Below are positions 34,523-42,801 of a stretch of DNA of 64,000 nt, in pieces. The stretch covers positions 1-64,000 of the forward strand of contig JBGTEJ010000048.1 of NCBI GenBank assembly GCA_041747855.1. Direction: 5' to 3'. Both the position numbers and the translations under genes were made by a program. Position 1 is the first letter of the stretch; every line of letters starts with the position of its first letter. The notes beneath the pieces were generated by a model. It had not been told where the DNA came from. It saw only the letters and a list, made by a program, of their open reading frames with translations, and made no database searches. The DNA comes from ZC4RG35 sp041747855 (lineage in GTDB: Bacteria; Actinomycetota; Acidimicrobiia; Spongiisociales; ZC4RG35).

Positions 34523-35182
34523 TCAAAGGAGTTCGAGGTCGACCACCACTGCGGAATGGTCGCTCCCCCTGATTCGCTCCACGCTCGCAGCCACACCTCG
34601 CAAATGGCTGCCGAAGACATGATCGATGCGTAGCAATCGGATCCCAGGACCCCAGGTGCGGGCTGGGCGCTCGCCCTTCCCCGCTGAGGCGTCTACCACC
34701 AGGTCGTCCCATCGGCCAGCGAGCCGCTTATAGACCTCCCAGGCAGGTGACGCGTTCATGTCGCCTGCCACCAGTTGCGGTTCATCCTCAGGCAACGAGT
34801 GGCTCCAGGACAGGAGCGAGTCGACCTGCTGTCTGCGTTTCTCACGGTTGATCGACCATCTGCCAAAGATCGGGTCGTTGATGTGTGTCGCAGCGAGATG
34901 GACAGGTGTGCCGTCGAGATCGATCTCGGCCCGTCCGCCTCTCCACTGCGGCTCGGGCCAGAACCGTCCCTTGTAATGGCTGGCGATCCCCCATCCGCTA
35001 TACCCCGGATCGGGGCTGAGAAAATGGTGTTCGTAGTACGCCCGGGCCACCTCGGCCGCTTCGGGGGTCATTTCCACCGTCACGAGCAAATCAGGGTCGA
35101 CGATATTGAGCACCCTGGCAAAGTCGTCGACATCGACGAACCGGGTGAAGAGATTCGCAGACATCAATCGGACGGTGGACAC
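34523..35182 (-). CDS. endonuclease/exonuclease/phosphatase (EEP) family protein
   Basis: 219 residues from a GTG at 35182. Motifs of the Mg-dependent EEP fold: RLMSANLF, VTVEMTPE, ATHIND, VAGDMNASP and the final GSDHSAVVVDL with the catalytic Asp-His. Substrate could be nucleic acid, a phosphoinositide-like lipid or a sugar phosphate. No signal peptide, in contrast with the membrane EEP at 59023. It begins 7 bases after the rhomboid stop on the same strand. Confidence 0.8.
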   Translation of the reverse strand: MSTVRLMSANLFTRFVDVDDFARVLNIVDPDLLVTVEMTPEAAEVARAYYEHHFLSPDPGYSGWGIASHYKGRFWPEPQWRGGRAEIDLDGTPVHLAATHINDPIFGRWSINREKRRQQVDSLLSWSHSLPEDEPQLVAGDMNASPAWEVYKRLAGRWDDLVVDASAGKGERPARTWGPGIRLLRIDHVFGSHLRGVAASVERIRGSDHSAVVVDLELL

Positions 35183-35189
35183 CTCGAAG

Positions 35190-35891
35190 TCAGCCGACCC
35201 GACGGAGCAAGGACCGTCGGAAAGGCAGTGTGACTAGCAGCCCGAAGAGGAATCCTCCGACATGGGCTTCCCAGGCGATGTTGCCGCCAGCTAGTCCGAA
35301 CTGGAGGATGAACCAGAGTCCCAGGAAGATCCCGGCGGGTATCGGCAGGAGTATCCACCCGAGCAGGGTCACCACCCGGTGTGTCGGATACAAGACCGCA
35401 TATGCCCCCAATACTGCCGCGATGGCTCCTGAGGCCCCGACGAGGGGGACAGTGGATTCCGGGTTGAGGAAGACGAAGGCCAATGTTGCCGCGATCCCAC
35501 CCAGGATGTAGAAGAGGAAGAACCTGACGTGACCGTAAGCCTCTTCGACGTTGTTCCCGAAGATCCATAGGAACCACATATTGAAGGCCAGATGACCAAG
35601 TCCACCATGGAGGAACATCGATGTCAGGGCTGCCAGAAACGGGTTCTTGTCGGGGAACAATGGCTGGGACGGTTCACTGGAGCAGACCTGGTCGACTACC
35701 TCGGAGAGGCTCAAAGGCTGGCCCGTAGTGATCTCACAGCTGATAACCGCACTCCGGAAGAGAAACTCCTGGGCGTCTTCGGGAGTGTCATGACTCTGGA
35801 ACACGAAGAAGACGATCCCGCAGGCAGCGATGAAGCAATACTTCACCCACGGGATGATCCGGACCGGGTTGATGTCCCTGAGGGGAAACAC
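35190..35891 (-). CDS. rhomboid-family intramembrane serine protease
   Basis: 233 residues with about six to seven membrane segments. The catalytic dyad is S154 in VGASGAIA and H210 in WEAHVGGFLFG; LHGGLGHLAFNMWFLWIFG is the conserved rhomboid loop. It cleaves membrane proteins within the lipid bilayer. The GTG start at 35891 lies 6 bases after a TAGGAT -10 box, so the message appears leaderless. The EEP gene follows 7 bases later. Confidence 0.9.
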   Translation of the reverse strand: MFPLRDINPVRIIPWVKYCFIAACGIVFFVFQSHDTPEDAQEFLFRSAVISCEITTGQPLSLSEVVDQVCSSEPSQPLFPDKNPFLAALTSMFLHGGLGHLAFNMWFLWIFGNNVEEAYGHVRFFLFYILGGIAATLAFVFLNPESTVPLVGASGAIAAVLGAYAVLYPTHRVVTLLGWILLPIPAGIFLGLWFILQFGLAGGNIAWEAHVGGFLFGLLVTLPFRRSLLRRVG

Positions 35892-35897
35892 AGAAGA

Positions 35898-35925
35898 ATC
35901 CTAAGTGGCCCTGGAACAACGACAA
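35898..35925 (-). promoter_or_regulatory. leaderless promoter of the rhomboid gene
   Basis: On the minus strand TTGTCG (35920-35925) and TAGGAT (35898-35903) are 16 bases apart. The GTG start codon begins 6 bases after the -10 box, where transcription is expected to start. No ribosome-binding site is present. Confidence 0.5.
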
Positions 35926-35957
35926 GGTTTCTTCACGATCGCCTCACTGGTCGAGCT

Positions 35958-38072
35958 TCAACTGTTGAGGATGACAACCGGACAGGGAGCTGTCCTGATG
36001 ATCTGTTCCACCCTCGGGCCGAGGTAGAGCCGGCGGCTGCCGGCCCGCACGCTGGTGCCCATGACCATGAGGTCGGCGTTGGTCGCCTGGACCGCTTCAA
36101 GAATGCCCGACTCGACATCGATCGCCTCGAGCACGAAGGTCTCGATCTGCTGCCCGAGCTGAGCTGCCACGGTTTCGAGCTCCTCGGTGACGTCACCACC
36201 CAGCGCGTAACGGCTGGTCGGCACCCGGGTGGACACCACGACGTGGACCCCGGTGACCACAGAATCGGAACCGGCCACCGCAAGGGCGAGATCAGCAGCG
36301 TTGCGCGAGCTCGTGCTCCCGCTTATCGGCACCAGGATCCGGTTTGGTTTCCATCCGGAGGGAACGTCATCGCCCCTGATCACGAGTGTCGGACAGCGGG
36401 ACAGTTTGATCAGGTCGTCGATGACCCGCCCGAATATCTCCTGGTCACTGTCGGCCAGGGCGGGAGTGCCTATGACCAGTAAGTCGTAGTCGGCTTCAGC
36501 CTCCCGGAGGATGTGGTCGACCGGCTCGTCACCTGAGATCGCTCTCGTCGTAGTGGATCCCTTGTCGAAGAGGCGACTCACTTCGTCCAAGTACCTATTG
36601 GCCATCGACTTCTGTCCGTTCGAGTAGACGGCAATGAGGCTCGTGGATATATCGCCACTCCGGGCTAGTCGTGCAACGAGTGCGGCCTGAATGGTCTGGG
36701 TCCCGGCAAGATGTTCTCTGGGTCGGACGGGGACGAGGATCCGTCTGATGCCCGCGGCGAAGCTCCTGGCCAGGATCTCTTCTTTGACGAGCCGTTGTTT
36801 CTCCTCCTCCCCTGGCTCCACGCGGGCCAGGAAGTACTTGATGGCAAACGGTGCCATGAGGGATGTGACCACAGCCATGACCACGATGATCGAGAACATC
36901 TCCTGACTGAGGATGCCGAGGGAGAGGCCGATCGTGGCGACGATGATCTCGACCGCCCCGCGTGCGTTCAGCCCGGCCCCGTAAGCAAGTGACGACCAGT
37001 GGTCTTGCTTGGAGAGGTAGCGGGCGCCCAGGTAAGCACCAACTACCTTGCCGAAAGTGGCAACTGCGATCACCGCAATCGTGATCAGCAGTAGGTCTGG
37101 TTCGAGGATCGCCCGAATGTTGACTTTGAGTCCGGCAACAGCAAAGAAAATTGGGGCGAACACAGCGAGAGTGATGCTCTCTAGCTTCCGAACCGTGTCC
37201 GATGGCATCCTCGGCAGACGTCCAAAAAGGATCCCGATGGCGAAGGCGCCAATGACCGGCTCGAGGTTCATCGCCTGGCTGAAGCCACCCCACGCGAATG
37301 CAAGAACGACGACCAGTGTGAGTACGAAGTCAGGCCCGCGAAACCGATCCTGGACGAGCGTGAGGCCCTTGTCCACCAGGAAGCGGCCAACGCTGGCGGT
37401 GGCGAGAACGAACAGGGCGACCATCCCCACGGTCTGAACCACGGTCCCGGTACTCAGAGCTTCGGCGCCAGCGAGGGCGGTAACCAGACCCAGGAGAGTC
37501 CATCCGGTGATGTCATCGATCATTCCAGCGGCGAGAACGGTCTGTCCGAACTCTCTTCGCATAAGGTCAAGGTCCATCAGGATTTTTGCCAACACCGGAA
37601 TGGCGGAAATCGACAGAGCAGTTGCAAGGAAGAGCGCGAAAATTGTCCGTTGCGCGGGGTCGGCGAGAACCAACTCGGGGAGCATGAATCCCAGTACCAA
37701 GCCTGACGCGAAAGGAACGATCAGTCCACCGACGGCGATGCCGGCGGCGACACCTATCCGACGGCGGATCAGGCCGAGGTCGGTCTCCAGGCCGGTGACA
37801 ACTAGAAGCAGCATTACACCAACCAGGGCCACGACTTCGAGCATGTAGCCCTGGACGGCTGTCTGTGGGACGATCCAGCGTCCGATGACGGGCACCAAGC
37901 CGGAGAGCAGCGACGGCCCGAGAATCACTCCAGCGAGGATCTCACCGACGACAGTTGGCTGTCTGAACCGGGTGGCAATCCCACCGAAGAGTCGTGCCGC
38001 GAAAAGCAGGGCGGCGATCTGCACAACCAGCTGTAGCACTTCGTTGTGCGAGGCGGCGCTAAACGGCTCCAC
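35958..38072 (-). CDS. CPA2-family cation:proton antiporter with two C-terminal UspA domains
   Basis: 704 residues. About 12 membrane segments (residues 1-400) show the Kef-type start ARLFGGIATRFRQPTVVGEILAGVILGPSLL, the AGMIDDITGW region with the paired Asp of the ion site, and PIFFAVAGLKVNI. The cytoplasmic part has two universal-stress-protein-like domains (about 440-560 and 565-704) with IRRILVPVRP, ILVPISGSTSSRNAADLAL and a GTSVRAGSRRLYLG nucleotide loop. Such antiporters export K+ or Na+. GTG start with GGAGG 6 bases upstream. The leader carries a c-di-AMP riboswitch candidate. Confidence 0.92.
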   Translation of the reverse strand: MEPFSAASHNEVLQLVVQIAALLFAARLFGGIATRFRQPTVVGEILAGVILGPSLLSGLVPVIGRWIVPQTAVQGYMLEVVALVGVMLLLVVTGLETDLGLIRRRIGVAAGIAVGGLIVPFASGLVLGFMLPELVLADPAQRTIFALFLATALSISAIPVLAKILMDLDLMRREFGQTVLAAGMIDDITGWTLLGLVTALAGAEALSTGTVVQTVGMVALFVLATASVGRFLVDKGLTLVQDRFRGPDFVLTLVVVLAFAWGGFSQAMNLEPVIGAFAIGILFGRLPRMPSDTVRKLESITLAVFAPIFFAVAGLKVNIRAILEPDLLLITIAVIAVATFGKVVGAYLGARYLSKQDHWSSLAYGAGLNARGAVEIIVATIGLSLGILSQEMFSIIVVMAVVTSLMAPFAIKYFLARVEPGEEEKQRLVKEEILARSFAAGIRRILVPVRPREHLAGTQTIQAALVARLARSGDISTSLIAVYSNGQKSMANRYLDEVSRLFDKGSTTTRAISGDEPVDHILREAEADYDLLVIGTPALADSDQEIFGRVIDDLIKLSRCPTLVIRGDDVPSGWKPNRILVPISGSTSSRNAADLALAVAGSDSVVTGVHVVVSTRVPTSRYALGGDVTEELETVAAQLGQQIETFVLEAIDVESGILEAVQATNADLMVMGTSVRAGSRRLYLGPRVEQIIRTAPCPVVILNS

Positions 38073-38088
38073 TGCTCTCCTCCCTCTG

Positions 38089-38216
38089 TGCCTACGGGGT
38101 TAGCTGCCGGGCTCGGGCTGGAAGGTGCCCTACCCGGCTTTCGCCGGGATTCGCCCCGTTGTCGGGTCCCCCGTCCCGATCACTCGGGTTCGGCGTCACG
38201 GAATCGTACCCGTTCG
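38089..38216 (-). promoter_or_regulatory. probable c-di-AMP (ydaO-yuaA) riboswitch
   Basis: The minus-strand leader of the antiporter carries the conserved blocks of the ydaO class in order: GGGGGACCC (38164-38172), GGGGCGAATCC (38147-38157) and GCAGCTAACCCCGTAGGCA (38089-38107), the last being the hallmark 3' end of the motif. Between them are hairpins capped by GNRA loops: CCCGA-GTGA-TCGGG (38175-38188) and CCCGGC-GAAA-GCCGGG (38133-38148). These elements often precede potassium transporters and cell-wall hydrolases in actinobacteria. The antiporter ribosome-binding site follows within 10 bases, so control may be at translation. Recognised from the remembered consensus, not by a covariance search. 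Confidence 0.75.
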
Positions 38217-38330
38217 TGAGCAAACATCAGACGCCAACACGCTACGACCCTTCCGCCGGGCCTAGCCTCCCTGCCAGAGCGCGGTGCCACACAGGCGGCC
38301 GCCTCGTGTTCGTCAGCGACACCGATGCTG

Positions 38331-38342
38331 TAGGGTTATCAG
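38331..38342 (+). promoter_or_regulatory. leaderless -10 box for the small charged protein
   Basis: TAGGGT at 38331-38336 is followed by six bases and then the GTG at 38343. A weak -35 (TTCGTC, 16 bases upstream) is possible. No ribosome-binding site. Divergent from the riboswitch leader. Confidence 0.4.
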
Positions 38343-38528
38343 GTGTCAACAGAACCGATCCAGCCGGAAACTGACGAAGAGCGATCCAAAAGGCACGAGC
38401 GGGAGCGGATCGAGGCCAACGAGCGCTACGAAAGCGAACGCAAAGAGGCCGCGAGCAAGCATGACCGGGAACGTCTCGAAGCCCGGGATGTCCGCGAACA
38501 GGATCGTCGCAAAGACGACAACACTTAG
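38343..38528 (+). CDS. small, highly charged helical protein
   Basis: 61 residues from a GTG at 38343. More than half the residues are Glu, Asp, Arg, Lys or His, in an alternating pattern (EERSKRHERERIEANERYESERKEA) typical of a single stable alpha-helix or coiled coil. It has no membrane segment or Cys. No family recognised. A leaderless promoter directly before the start supports expression. It lies between the antiporter and the desaturase with no operon partner. Confidence 0.5.
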   Translation: MSTEPIQPETDEERSKRHERERIEANERYESERKEAASKHDRERLEARDVREQDRRKDDNT

Positions 38529-38606
38529 GTCACACTGTCGGGGCCGGATCTCAGTCTTCGTCAGACACCTCTGCCTGAGGGTCTTGACGGGAGTTCGAAC
38601 GGACTG

Positions 38607-39503
38607 TCAGGCCGGGGAGAAGCGAGCTTCGAAGCGCTCCGCCTTGTGAACTAGTTCTGCAGGCAGGGCCATCAGCTTTTCACGGACCTCAGAGGCCTTC
38701 GCGTCCAGTCCTTCGAGTGTCTCGATCCCCCACTGTTTGATGAGGGGCATGATCACCCCATCGTGGTGTACCCGCATGTTGTAGACACCGGCTTTGGCGA
38801 TCTCGAGAGAACGGCGCTGAAATCCCCTGATTCCGGTTCCCGGCATCTGGAAATTGGAGAAGGTTCTGAGAATCCCCTCCAAGGCGGCGTTGGGATGCAG
38901 TTCCAGCATCGCCTGCATCACGCCTTTGTAGAAGACGAAGTGGTGGTTCTCGTCGGCAGCGATATGACGCATCAACTCGAAGGCCGTCTCGTCTTCGGTG
39001 ATCTTGCCGGTGTTTCGGTGTGACACCCTGGTCGCCAGTTCCTGGGCAGCCGTGTAGGCGATCAACTCCGAAGGATTGCCAAAGTCGGGGTAGTAGCCGG
39101 TGGTCATGGTGGCCATGCGATCGTCTTCCAACTCGACCGGATCACAGTTGCGGGTGGTGAGCAGAAAGGAGCGAATGGCGATGGCGTGTTGACCCTCCTC
39201 CGCCGTCCACAGACGATTCCACTCTTTCCAGGCCGAACCGTCGGGCAAATGACTGTCCAAAAGGAGGTGGTAATAGGGCAAGTTGTCTTCAGTCAGTAGG
39301 TTCAGCACCAGTGCGGTGCGGGCCCGCTCATTGATGGTCGCCTGCGACTCCTCCCATGGCTCGGCGACGAAGTTTCGGCCCTCTTCCCAGGGGATGAGAT
39401 CGTGGAAGTACCAATGCTTACGCCGTTCCTTGTGTTCTGCCATCAGCTTGGCGACCGTTGGCTCGACGGCCTCCAGGAGTTCAAGTTGTTCGTTGTATGC
39501 CAT
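38607..39503 (-). CDS. acyl-ACP desaturase (ferritin-like diiron, DesA type)
   Basis: 298 residues. Diiron ligands come from two helix pairs: the first Glu in TEDNLPYYHL with TAEEGQHAIAIR, and AYTAAQELATRV with AADENHHFVFYKGV. The family introduces a double bond into acyl-ACP, here probably as in mycobacterial DesA1/DesA2. GGAAG lies close before the ATG. Cytoplasmic. It needs a ferredoxin for electrons; none is adjacent. Confidence 0.9.
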   Translation of the reverse strand: MAYNEQLELLEAVEPTVAKLMAEHKERRKHWYFHDLIPWEEGRNFVAEPWEESQATINERARTALVLNLLTEDNLPYYHLLLDSHLPDGSAWKEWNRLWTAEEGQHAIAIRSFLLTTRNCDPVELEDDRMATMTTGYYPDFGNPSELIAYTAAQELATRVSHRNTGKITEDETAFELMRHIAADENHHFVFYKGVMQAMLELHPNAALEGILRTFSNFQMPGTGIRGFQRRSLEIAKAGVYNMRVHHDGVIMPLIKQWGIETLEGLDAKASEVREKLMALPAELVHKAERFEARFSPA

Positions 39504-39611
39504 TGTCTTCCATTGTGTTGGTGCCCCCAGGGTATACCCGAATTCGCTTCGTGTGAATCGGCGTCGCTTGGGTTTTGATGGATGCTTGAATCTGCCGTCA
39601 CTTTCGGCGCA

Positions 39612-41036
39612 TTACTGGGACCTCTCTCCCTCAGGTGGGCCGGACTCAGATACGAAAGGAGCGGCACCCCAGACTAGGTGCGGGTCGAAGAACTCCTTGA
39701 TGCGCCGTTCCAGAGCCTGCTCCCTCGGCGGGATGAAACGACGGTAGAAAGGGGTGTTGTACGGCCCCAGACCGTGTTCGGCGCTGAAGGACCCTCCGAG
39801 CTCATCGACAACAATCGAGTACACCCTCGCCCGAACCGTTTCGAGATCGTCGGGTAAGACCCCCGAGGTGTAAACCAGCTGCATATGTGTGCCTCCCTCG
39901 GCCCAATGACCGAACTCGGTCACCAAAGGAGGAGTCGGATCATCACTGAACGCTTCCTCCACCCGATCATGAAGAAGGGCTAGGGATGCCCTCGGCACAG
40001 CGACATCAAAACGGACCGTGGCACCGGCGCCTCGCACACCTTCCGAAAGCGAATGACGGATCTTCCAAAGATCTTTTGGAGGTGCGATCACAGCATCCAC
40101 GATCGGTGAGTTCGAACGCACCGCGATCCGGTCGACCAGCCCGGCCAAGCGGCCTTCGAGGTCCAACTCGTCATGGGAGGCAACCTCGACCAATACATAC
40201 TCGGCGTCCATCACCGGGAATGGTGGTCGTAAACCGGCGACGTTGGACATCGCGAGACGTATCGCGTCACCACTCATCAACTCGAACGCGCTCAGGTTCT
40301 CCCCGAATACCTTCTCGAATTGGACAATGACCGACAGGACGTGATGTCTCGACCGCATGGCAAGAAACCCGGTGGCCACCCGGGTCGGGATCGGCGCCAC
40401 CCGGACCGCAACCCGACCCACCACCCCGAGAGCACCGAACGAACCAACAAACATCCGCCCCAAGTTCAATCTCGAGTTGTCCTTACCAACCCGGGACACA
40501 GAACCAACCAACGACCCCGTCTCGTCGGCCAGAACCGCTTGCAAACTCAAGACTCTCTTCCCCATGTTTCCGTATCGAATTGTCCTGGCGCCCCCCGCGT
40601 TCGTGGCAACAAGACCACCGATTGTTGGGTCCGAGGCCAGCTCGATAGGAAGGAAGAGACCCTCACCTGCCAGGGCACTGTTCAACTGGCTCAGGGTCAC
40701 GCCACCCTCCACGACCGCTACACGGTCATCCGGTGAGAGGTCCAGGATTCGGTTCACACGCTCCAAGCTCAGGACGGCCTGAGTCCCGGAGCTATCGGGG
40801 GTGGAAGCCCCGACAAGACCTGAGTTGGCGCCTTGAATCACGAATCGGGACCGGGTTCGGTAGGCCCACGCCGCTACCGCCGAAACCTCTTCAACGGTTC
40901 CTGGTTGGACCACGAATCGGGCCTTGCCACGAAGGCCTCTCTCGGGGATCTCATGCCTGGCGATGAGGTCAGGGTCTTCGACGACCTTCCCCTCGACGAG
41001 TAGTGGGCGGATCGACTCGGCATCCGAATCCATCAT
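39612..41036 (-). CDS. FAD-linked oxidase (D-2-hydroxyacid dehydrogenase / GlcD-like)
   Basis: 474 residues from the ATG at 41036. N-terminal PCMH-type FAD domain: VVQPGTVEEVSAVAAWAYRTRSRFVIQGANSGLVGAST and LASDPTIGGLVATNAGGARTIRYGNM. The C-terminal domain ends with SAEHGLGPYNTPFYRRF, the metal/substrate loop of the D-lactate / D-2-hydroxyglutarate / glycolate dehydrogenase family. Substrate uncertain. A TTG at 41078 gives a longer frame but overlaps a likely -10 box (TAGATT, 41078-41083) and is rejected. Upstream is the broken amidohydrolase on the same strand. Confidence 0.87.
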   Translation of the reverse strand: MMDSDAESIRPLLVEGKVVEDPDLIARHEIPERGLRGKARFVVQPGTVEEVSAVAAWAYRTRSRFVIQGANSGLVGASTPDSSGTQAVLSLERVNRILDLSPDDRVAVVEGGVTLSQLNSALAGEGLFLPIELASDPTIGGLVATNAGGARTIRYGNMGKRVLSLQAVLADETGSLVGSVSRVGKDNSRLNLGRMFVGSFGALGVVGRVAVRVAPIPTRVATGFLAMRSRHHVLSVIVQFEKVFGENLSAFELMSGDAIRLAMSNVAGLRPPFPVMDAEYVLVEVASHDELDLEGRLAGLVDRIAVRSNSPIVDAVIAPPKDLWKIRHSLSEGVRGAGATVRFDVAVPRASLALLHDRVEEAFSDDPTPPLVTEFGHWAEGGTHMQLVYTSGVLPDDLETVRARVYSIVVDELGGSFSAEHGLGPYNTPFYRRFIPPREQALERRIKEFFDPHLVWGAAPFVSESGPPEGERSQ

Positions 41037-41094
41037 GTGAGTCCAACGGTTTTGCCTGTGAGGGACACCACCAAACAAATCTAGTTCGGAAAGA

Positions 41095-41774
41095 TCAGAT
41101 CTTGGGAAGGCGGAAGCCGGACTTGTCGATCACGTAGTCGCGGGACTCCGTTTCGCCATACGACGCACCGAACTCCAGTCCACATGCTCCAACCGTCCTC
41201 CACGTTTCATCACACGACCACCGATGATCACGGTGTCGACGTTGCTCGTGTCCATACCGACGACGACGGCTGTGACTGGATCGTTCATGGGGGTCACGTT
41301 CAAGCGGTCGGTACGCAACATGATGATGTCCGCCTGCTTTCCAGGAGTCAGGGTTCCCACCTTGTGCTCCAACCCGTTGGCCCGGGCACCCTCCACCGTC
41401 GCATACCCGAGGACCTCCCTCGCCGACACTGGTGCCTTGGAATCCCCGGCGGCCAACGCCCGTTGCAAGGCGGAAGGGACAACCCTGAAGTCGGTGCCTT
41501 CGGGATAGAACACGGGAAGCTCAGTTTCCTTCGGGGGTCGACCCCGCATGTACACACGTTTGGCTTTCCGATAGGTGGTTTTGGCCAACTCCTTGAGATC
41601 GCCCATCTGGAACAGGATGATCCCCACCAGGACCAGGGCACCGATGATCATCTGACCGTCACTGTTGGACAGAACGAGGTAGGGGAGCAGGTAGCCGGGG
41701 GACACAAGCGGTACCAGTAGCGTTCCAATGAGTGTAGGAAACGGCGGGTCACCGACCAGGTCGACCAGAATCAC
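41095..41774 (-). pseudogene. membrane segment joined to an amidohydrolase C-terminus, frameshifted
   Basis: An intact frame of 214 residues (41130-41774) starts with two membrane segments (TLIGTLLVPLVSPGYLLPYLVL and MIIGALVLVGIILFQ) and a basic stretch, of unrecognised family. It then switches to the last part of a chlorohydrolase-type amidohydrolase: REVLGYATVEGARANGLEHKVGTLTPGKQADIIMLR and DTVIIGGRVMKRGGRL. All metal-binding residues of the barrel are missing. It stops at 41130 with MAKRSPATT, but the next frame continues ESRDYVIDKSGFRLPKI to a stop at 41095, which looks like the natural end, so a one-base shift near 41150 is likely. Probably a decayed or recombined gene. Confidence 0.6.
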
Positions 41775-41777
41775 CGG

Positions 41778-42782
41778 GTGTTGAGAAGAATCGCCTTATG
41801 TCTGATGGTGGCCGGATGTACGGCCTCGTTAGTCGATACCACATCCACGACCACCGAGCCGTCGGTGACGACCACCCCATCGCCCACGTCAACCTCCTCG
41901 ACCACTACCACCACCTTGCCGACCACCACAACGAACGCTCCGACGACAACCAGCCCCACAACCACTACGCACGGTCCGACGAGCACGGTGCTCCCAGCAA
42001 CAACCACGACCAAGCCCACAGCGATCACAACGACCACCGAGCCTCTGGGAGACCACTGCCGTCCGCAAATGTTCACCCCCGAGGTCAGGGAGAACCTGGT
42101 CCGGGACTACCCGGCGCAGAAGATCACGGCGCACGTCTTCGACACCCGGACCGGCTGTTCCTATTCCCTCAACCCTGGCAACCGCCAGAATCCGGCATCT
42201 GTGTTCAAGGTGATGGTCATGGCCGGCACCTTGCTCGAAGCGCAGTCTGCCGGCAGGCCGGTGAGCGATTGGGAGATAGCACAAATGGTCCCGATGATCA
42301 CCCAGTCGACCAATCCGGAAGTACGGAGCCTGTGGAACAGCTTCGGTGGTTCACCGTGGTTTCAGAATCAGGCGACCATCTTTGGCTTATCACAGACCAC
42401 GGTCATCGGCGACGCCCCCAACTCCACCTGGGGCAACACCCAGACTTCAGCTAGAGATCAGGTGAACCTCCTGCGACAGGTGCTTCTCGGTGACTGGGGA
42501 CCCCTCGAACCCGGATACCGGGCGATAGCCCTCGACCTGATGACCTCGGTTGTACCGTCCCAAACCTGGGGGGTCACCGCCGGAGTCCCGGATGGGTGGA
42601 CAGTGGCTCAGAAAAACGGGTTTGCCGGTGTGACCACCAACTCCGTGGGTTGGGTGGACGAGCCAGGCCCGAGCCGGGGGTACGTGGTAGCGATCCTCAC
42701 CAGGGGTTGGTCCAGTTGGGAAGCCGGCGTGGGACCGGTAGAACGGATCAGCCAGATCGTTGCTGCTGCGATGACCGACTGA
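41778..42782 (+). CDS. lipoprotein, class A beta-lactamase-like serine hydrolase
   Basis: 334 residues. Lipobox LMVAGC with lipidated C14, a Thr/Pro linker of about 75 residues, then a beta-lactamase-like domain. Active-site motifs are S141-x-x-K144 (SVFK), S177-T-N (QSTNPE) and a KTG-like KNG in VAQKNGFAG. Lacks the Glu166-type ExxLN loop that I can identify, so beta-lactamase activity is not assured; it may be a peptidoglycan-binding hydrolase. Start GTG 41778 or TTG 41781; its first bases face the pseudogene start 3 bases away on the other strand. Confidence 0.8.
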   Translation: MLRRIALCLMVAGCTASLVDTTSTTTEPSVTTTPSPTSTSSTTTTTLPTTTTNAPTTTSPTTTTHGPTSTVLPATTTTKPTAITTTTEPLGDHCRPQMFTPEVRENLVRDYPAQKITAHVFDTRTGCSYSLNPGNRQNPASVFKVMVMAGTLLEAQSAGRPVSDWEIAQMVPMITQSTNPEVRSLWNSFGGSPWFQNQATIFGLSQTTVIGDAPNSTWGNTQTSARDQVNLLRQVLLGDWGPLEPGYRAIALDLMTSVVPSQTWGVTAGVPDGWTVAQKNGFAGVTTNSVGWVDEPGPSRGYVVAILTRGWSSWEAGVGPVERISQIVAAAMTD

Positions 42783-42801
42783 CTTCTTCCGATCGACTCC
42801 T

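Noticed and set aside
41037..41078. TTG start for the FAD-linked oxidase
   Set aside because: The codon lies inside a probable -10 box, and the family needs no such extension.
41140..41165. Programmed frameshift in the amidohydrolase fragment
   Set aside because: No slippery heptamer or downstream pseudoknot is evident, and the catalytic part is missing anyway; decay is simpler.
41830..42050. Repetitive ACC/ACG-rich DNA that could look like a tandem repeat or array
   Set aside because: It is the codon pattern of a Thr-rich linker; no regular repeat-spacer structure, so not CRISPR.
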